From Desulfobacterales bacterium (GTDB taxonomy: Bacteria; Desulfobacterota; Desulfobacteria; Desulfobacterales; Desulfobacteraceae): a stretch of 14,125 bases of DNA. Shown here piece by piece: positions 13,401 through 14,125 of this stretch. The notes under the pieces are model-generated. The model searched no databases and was not told where the DNA came from. It saw nothing but the letters and a program-made list of their open reading frames with translations. The stretch is taken from assembly GCA_022361315.1 (NCBI GenBank), contig JAKSBB010001273.1:1-14125 (forward strand). The letters are read 5' to 3'. Made by a program: the position numbers and the translations under genes. Numbering within the stretch: position 1 is the stretch's first letter; the number at the start of each line of letters is the position of its first letter.

Positions 13401-14125
13401 ATGGCCGATATTCTGATCATTGATGACGAGGATGTCATCAGAGACATCATTTCCACCCGCGTTGAGGAACTGGACCACCGTACCGCGGAAGCCGCAACCT
13501 TAAAACAGGGGCTTGACCTGCTTACCAGCCGGTCCTTTGACCTGGTTTTTCTGGATGTCAACCTGCCCGACGGCAACGGCCTGGATGCCCTGAACACCAT
13601 CAAGCAGCAGGCGGATCCTCCCCTGGTCATTATCATCACCGCCCACGGAAGCACCGAAGGCGCAAAGCTGGCCATCACCAACGGGGCCTGGGACTATATT
13701 GAGAAACCCTTCTACAAGGATAAACTTCTGCTCCAGGTCCGCCGGGCCCTGGAATACCGCCGGGCAAAACAGAACCAGGAAAAAAAAGTGGTGCTGTCCA
13801 ATCCCGGTTTTGTGGGAAAAAGCCCTGCCCTGACCGCCTGCCTGGAGAAGGTGGCCCGGAGTGCGGGCAGCCAGGTCAACGTGCTGATCCATGGGGAAAG
13901 CGGCACCGGCAAAGAGTTGCTGGCCAGGCTGATCCATGACAACTCGGAATGCAAAAACCATGAATACGTGGTGGTGGACTGCGCGTCCCTGCCGGAAACC
14001 CTCATCGAGAGCACCCTGTTCGGGCACAAGAAAGGGGCCTTTACCTCCGCAGACAAAGCCTCCGACGGTCTGATCGCCATGGCCAACGGGGGTACCCTGT
14101 TTCTGGACGAAATCGGTGAACTTCC
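13401..14125 (+). CDS. NtrC-family sigma-54-dependent response regulator, N-terminal 241 residues (3' truncated by window edge)
   Basis: The frame opens at ATG 13401 and is still open at the window edge. The receiver domain (1-115) has D8/D9, phosphoacceptor D52 (LVFLDVNLPDGNG), T80 and K102 (IEKPF). The AAA+ domain begins near 138 with FVGKSPAL. Walker A is GESGTGKE (165-172) and Walker B is TLFLDE (232-237). The sigma-54 contact loop reads GAFTSA (212-217) where NtrC has GAFTGA. A C-terminal helix-turn-helix is expected beyond the window. Such proteins use ATP hydrolysis to open sigma-54 RNA polymerase promoters. No clear ribosome site precedes the ATG, but the family start MADILIIDDE fits. 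It lies 146 bp after the OmpR-type gene; its own kinase is not identified here. Confidence 0.9.
   Translation, partial: MADILIIDDEDVIRDIISTRVEELDHRTAEAATLKQGLDLLTSRSFDLVFLDVNLPDGNGLDALNTIKQQADPPLVIIITAHGSTEGAKLAITNGAWDYIEKPFYKDKLLLQVRRALEYRRAKQNQEKKVVLSNPGFVGKSPALTACLEKVARSAGSQVNVLIHGESGTGKELLARLIHDNSECKNHEYVVVDCASLPETLIESTLFGHKKGAFTSADKASDGLIAMANGGTLFLDEIGEL

Noticed and set aside
1..14125. CRISPR array, insertion sequence or rRNA
   Set aside because: No regularly spaced repeats, no transposase with terminal inverted repeats, and no rRNA sequence were seen on either strand.

Overview
The window reads as chromosomal DNA of a Gram-negative, signalling-rich bacterium. The style of the proteins (adenylylatable type I glutamine synthetase, hybrid kinases, NtrC-type regulators, GC-rich codon use) suggests a Desulfobacterota (deltaproteobacterial) sulfate-reducer-like genome. 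That assignment is inference from protein style; no rRNA or other taxonomic marker is present.

Layout. (1) 1-1660: the 3' end of glnA with two tandem terminators, then an MltB-type lytic transglycosylase and a 67-aa PLDc_N-like membrane protein. (2) 1669-3271: a tRNA-Glu(CTC) gene, an AT-rich insert of about 1.1 kb, and a tRNA-Leu(GAG) gene. The insert is bounded by the intact tRNA-Glu 3' end (1776-1793) and a second copy of that end (2876-2893), and each copy is followed by its own terminator. This is the footprint of tRNA-targeted site-specific integration. The insert carries a DUF3127 protein with an SSB-like DDDIPF tail and a small membrane protein, but no integrase. (3) 3272-3652: an AT-rich intergenic stretch with a perfect 13-bp inverted repeat. 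(4) 3653-9279: an amidohydrolase on the minus strand, divergent from a 919-aa hybrid histidine kinase with a periplasmic solute-binding sensor domain, which overlaps an alpha/beta hydrolase gene by 11 bp. (5) 9459-13254: a tight unit of an exported VWA protein, a membrane histidine kinase with a large periplasmic region, and an OmpR-type response regulator. (6) 13401-end: the first 241 codons of a sigma-54-type response regulator (receiver plus AAA+), cut by the window edge.

How the genes may work together. The glnA and mltB parts are housekeeping. The kinase, hydrolase and amidohydrolase cluster looks like a small-molecule sensing and hydrolysis module, but no substrate can be read from sequence. 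The VWA-kinase-regulator unit is the best candidate for an unusual system: a secreted metal-binding VWA protein co-transcribed with a two-component pair, possibly as its sensory partner or its output. The tRNA-Glu insert is the clearest sign of horizontal transfer.
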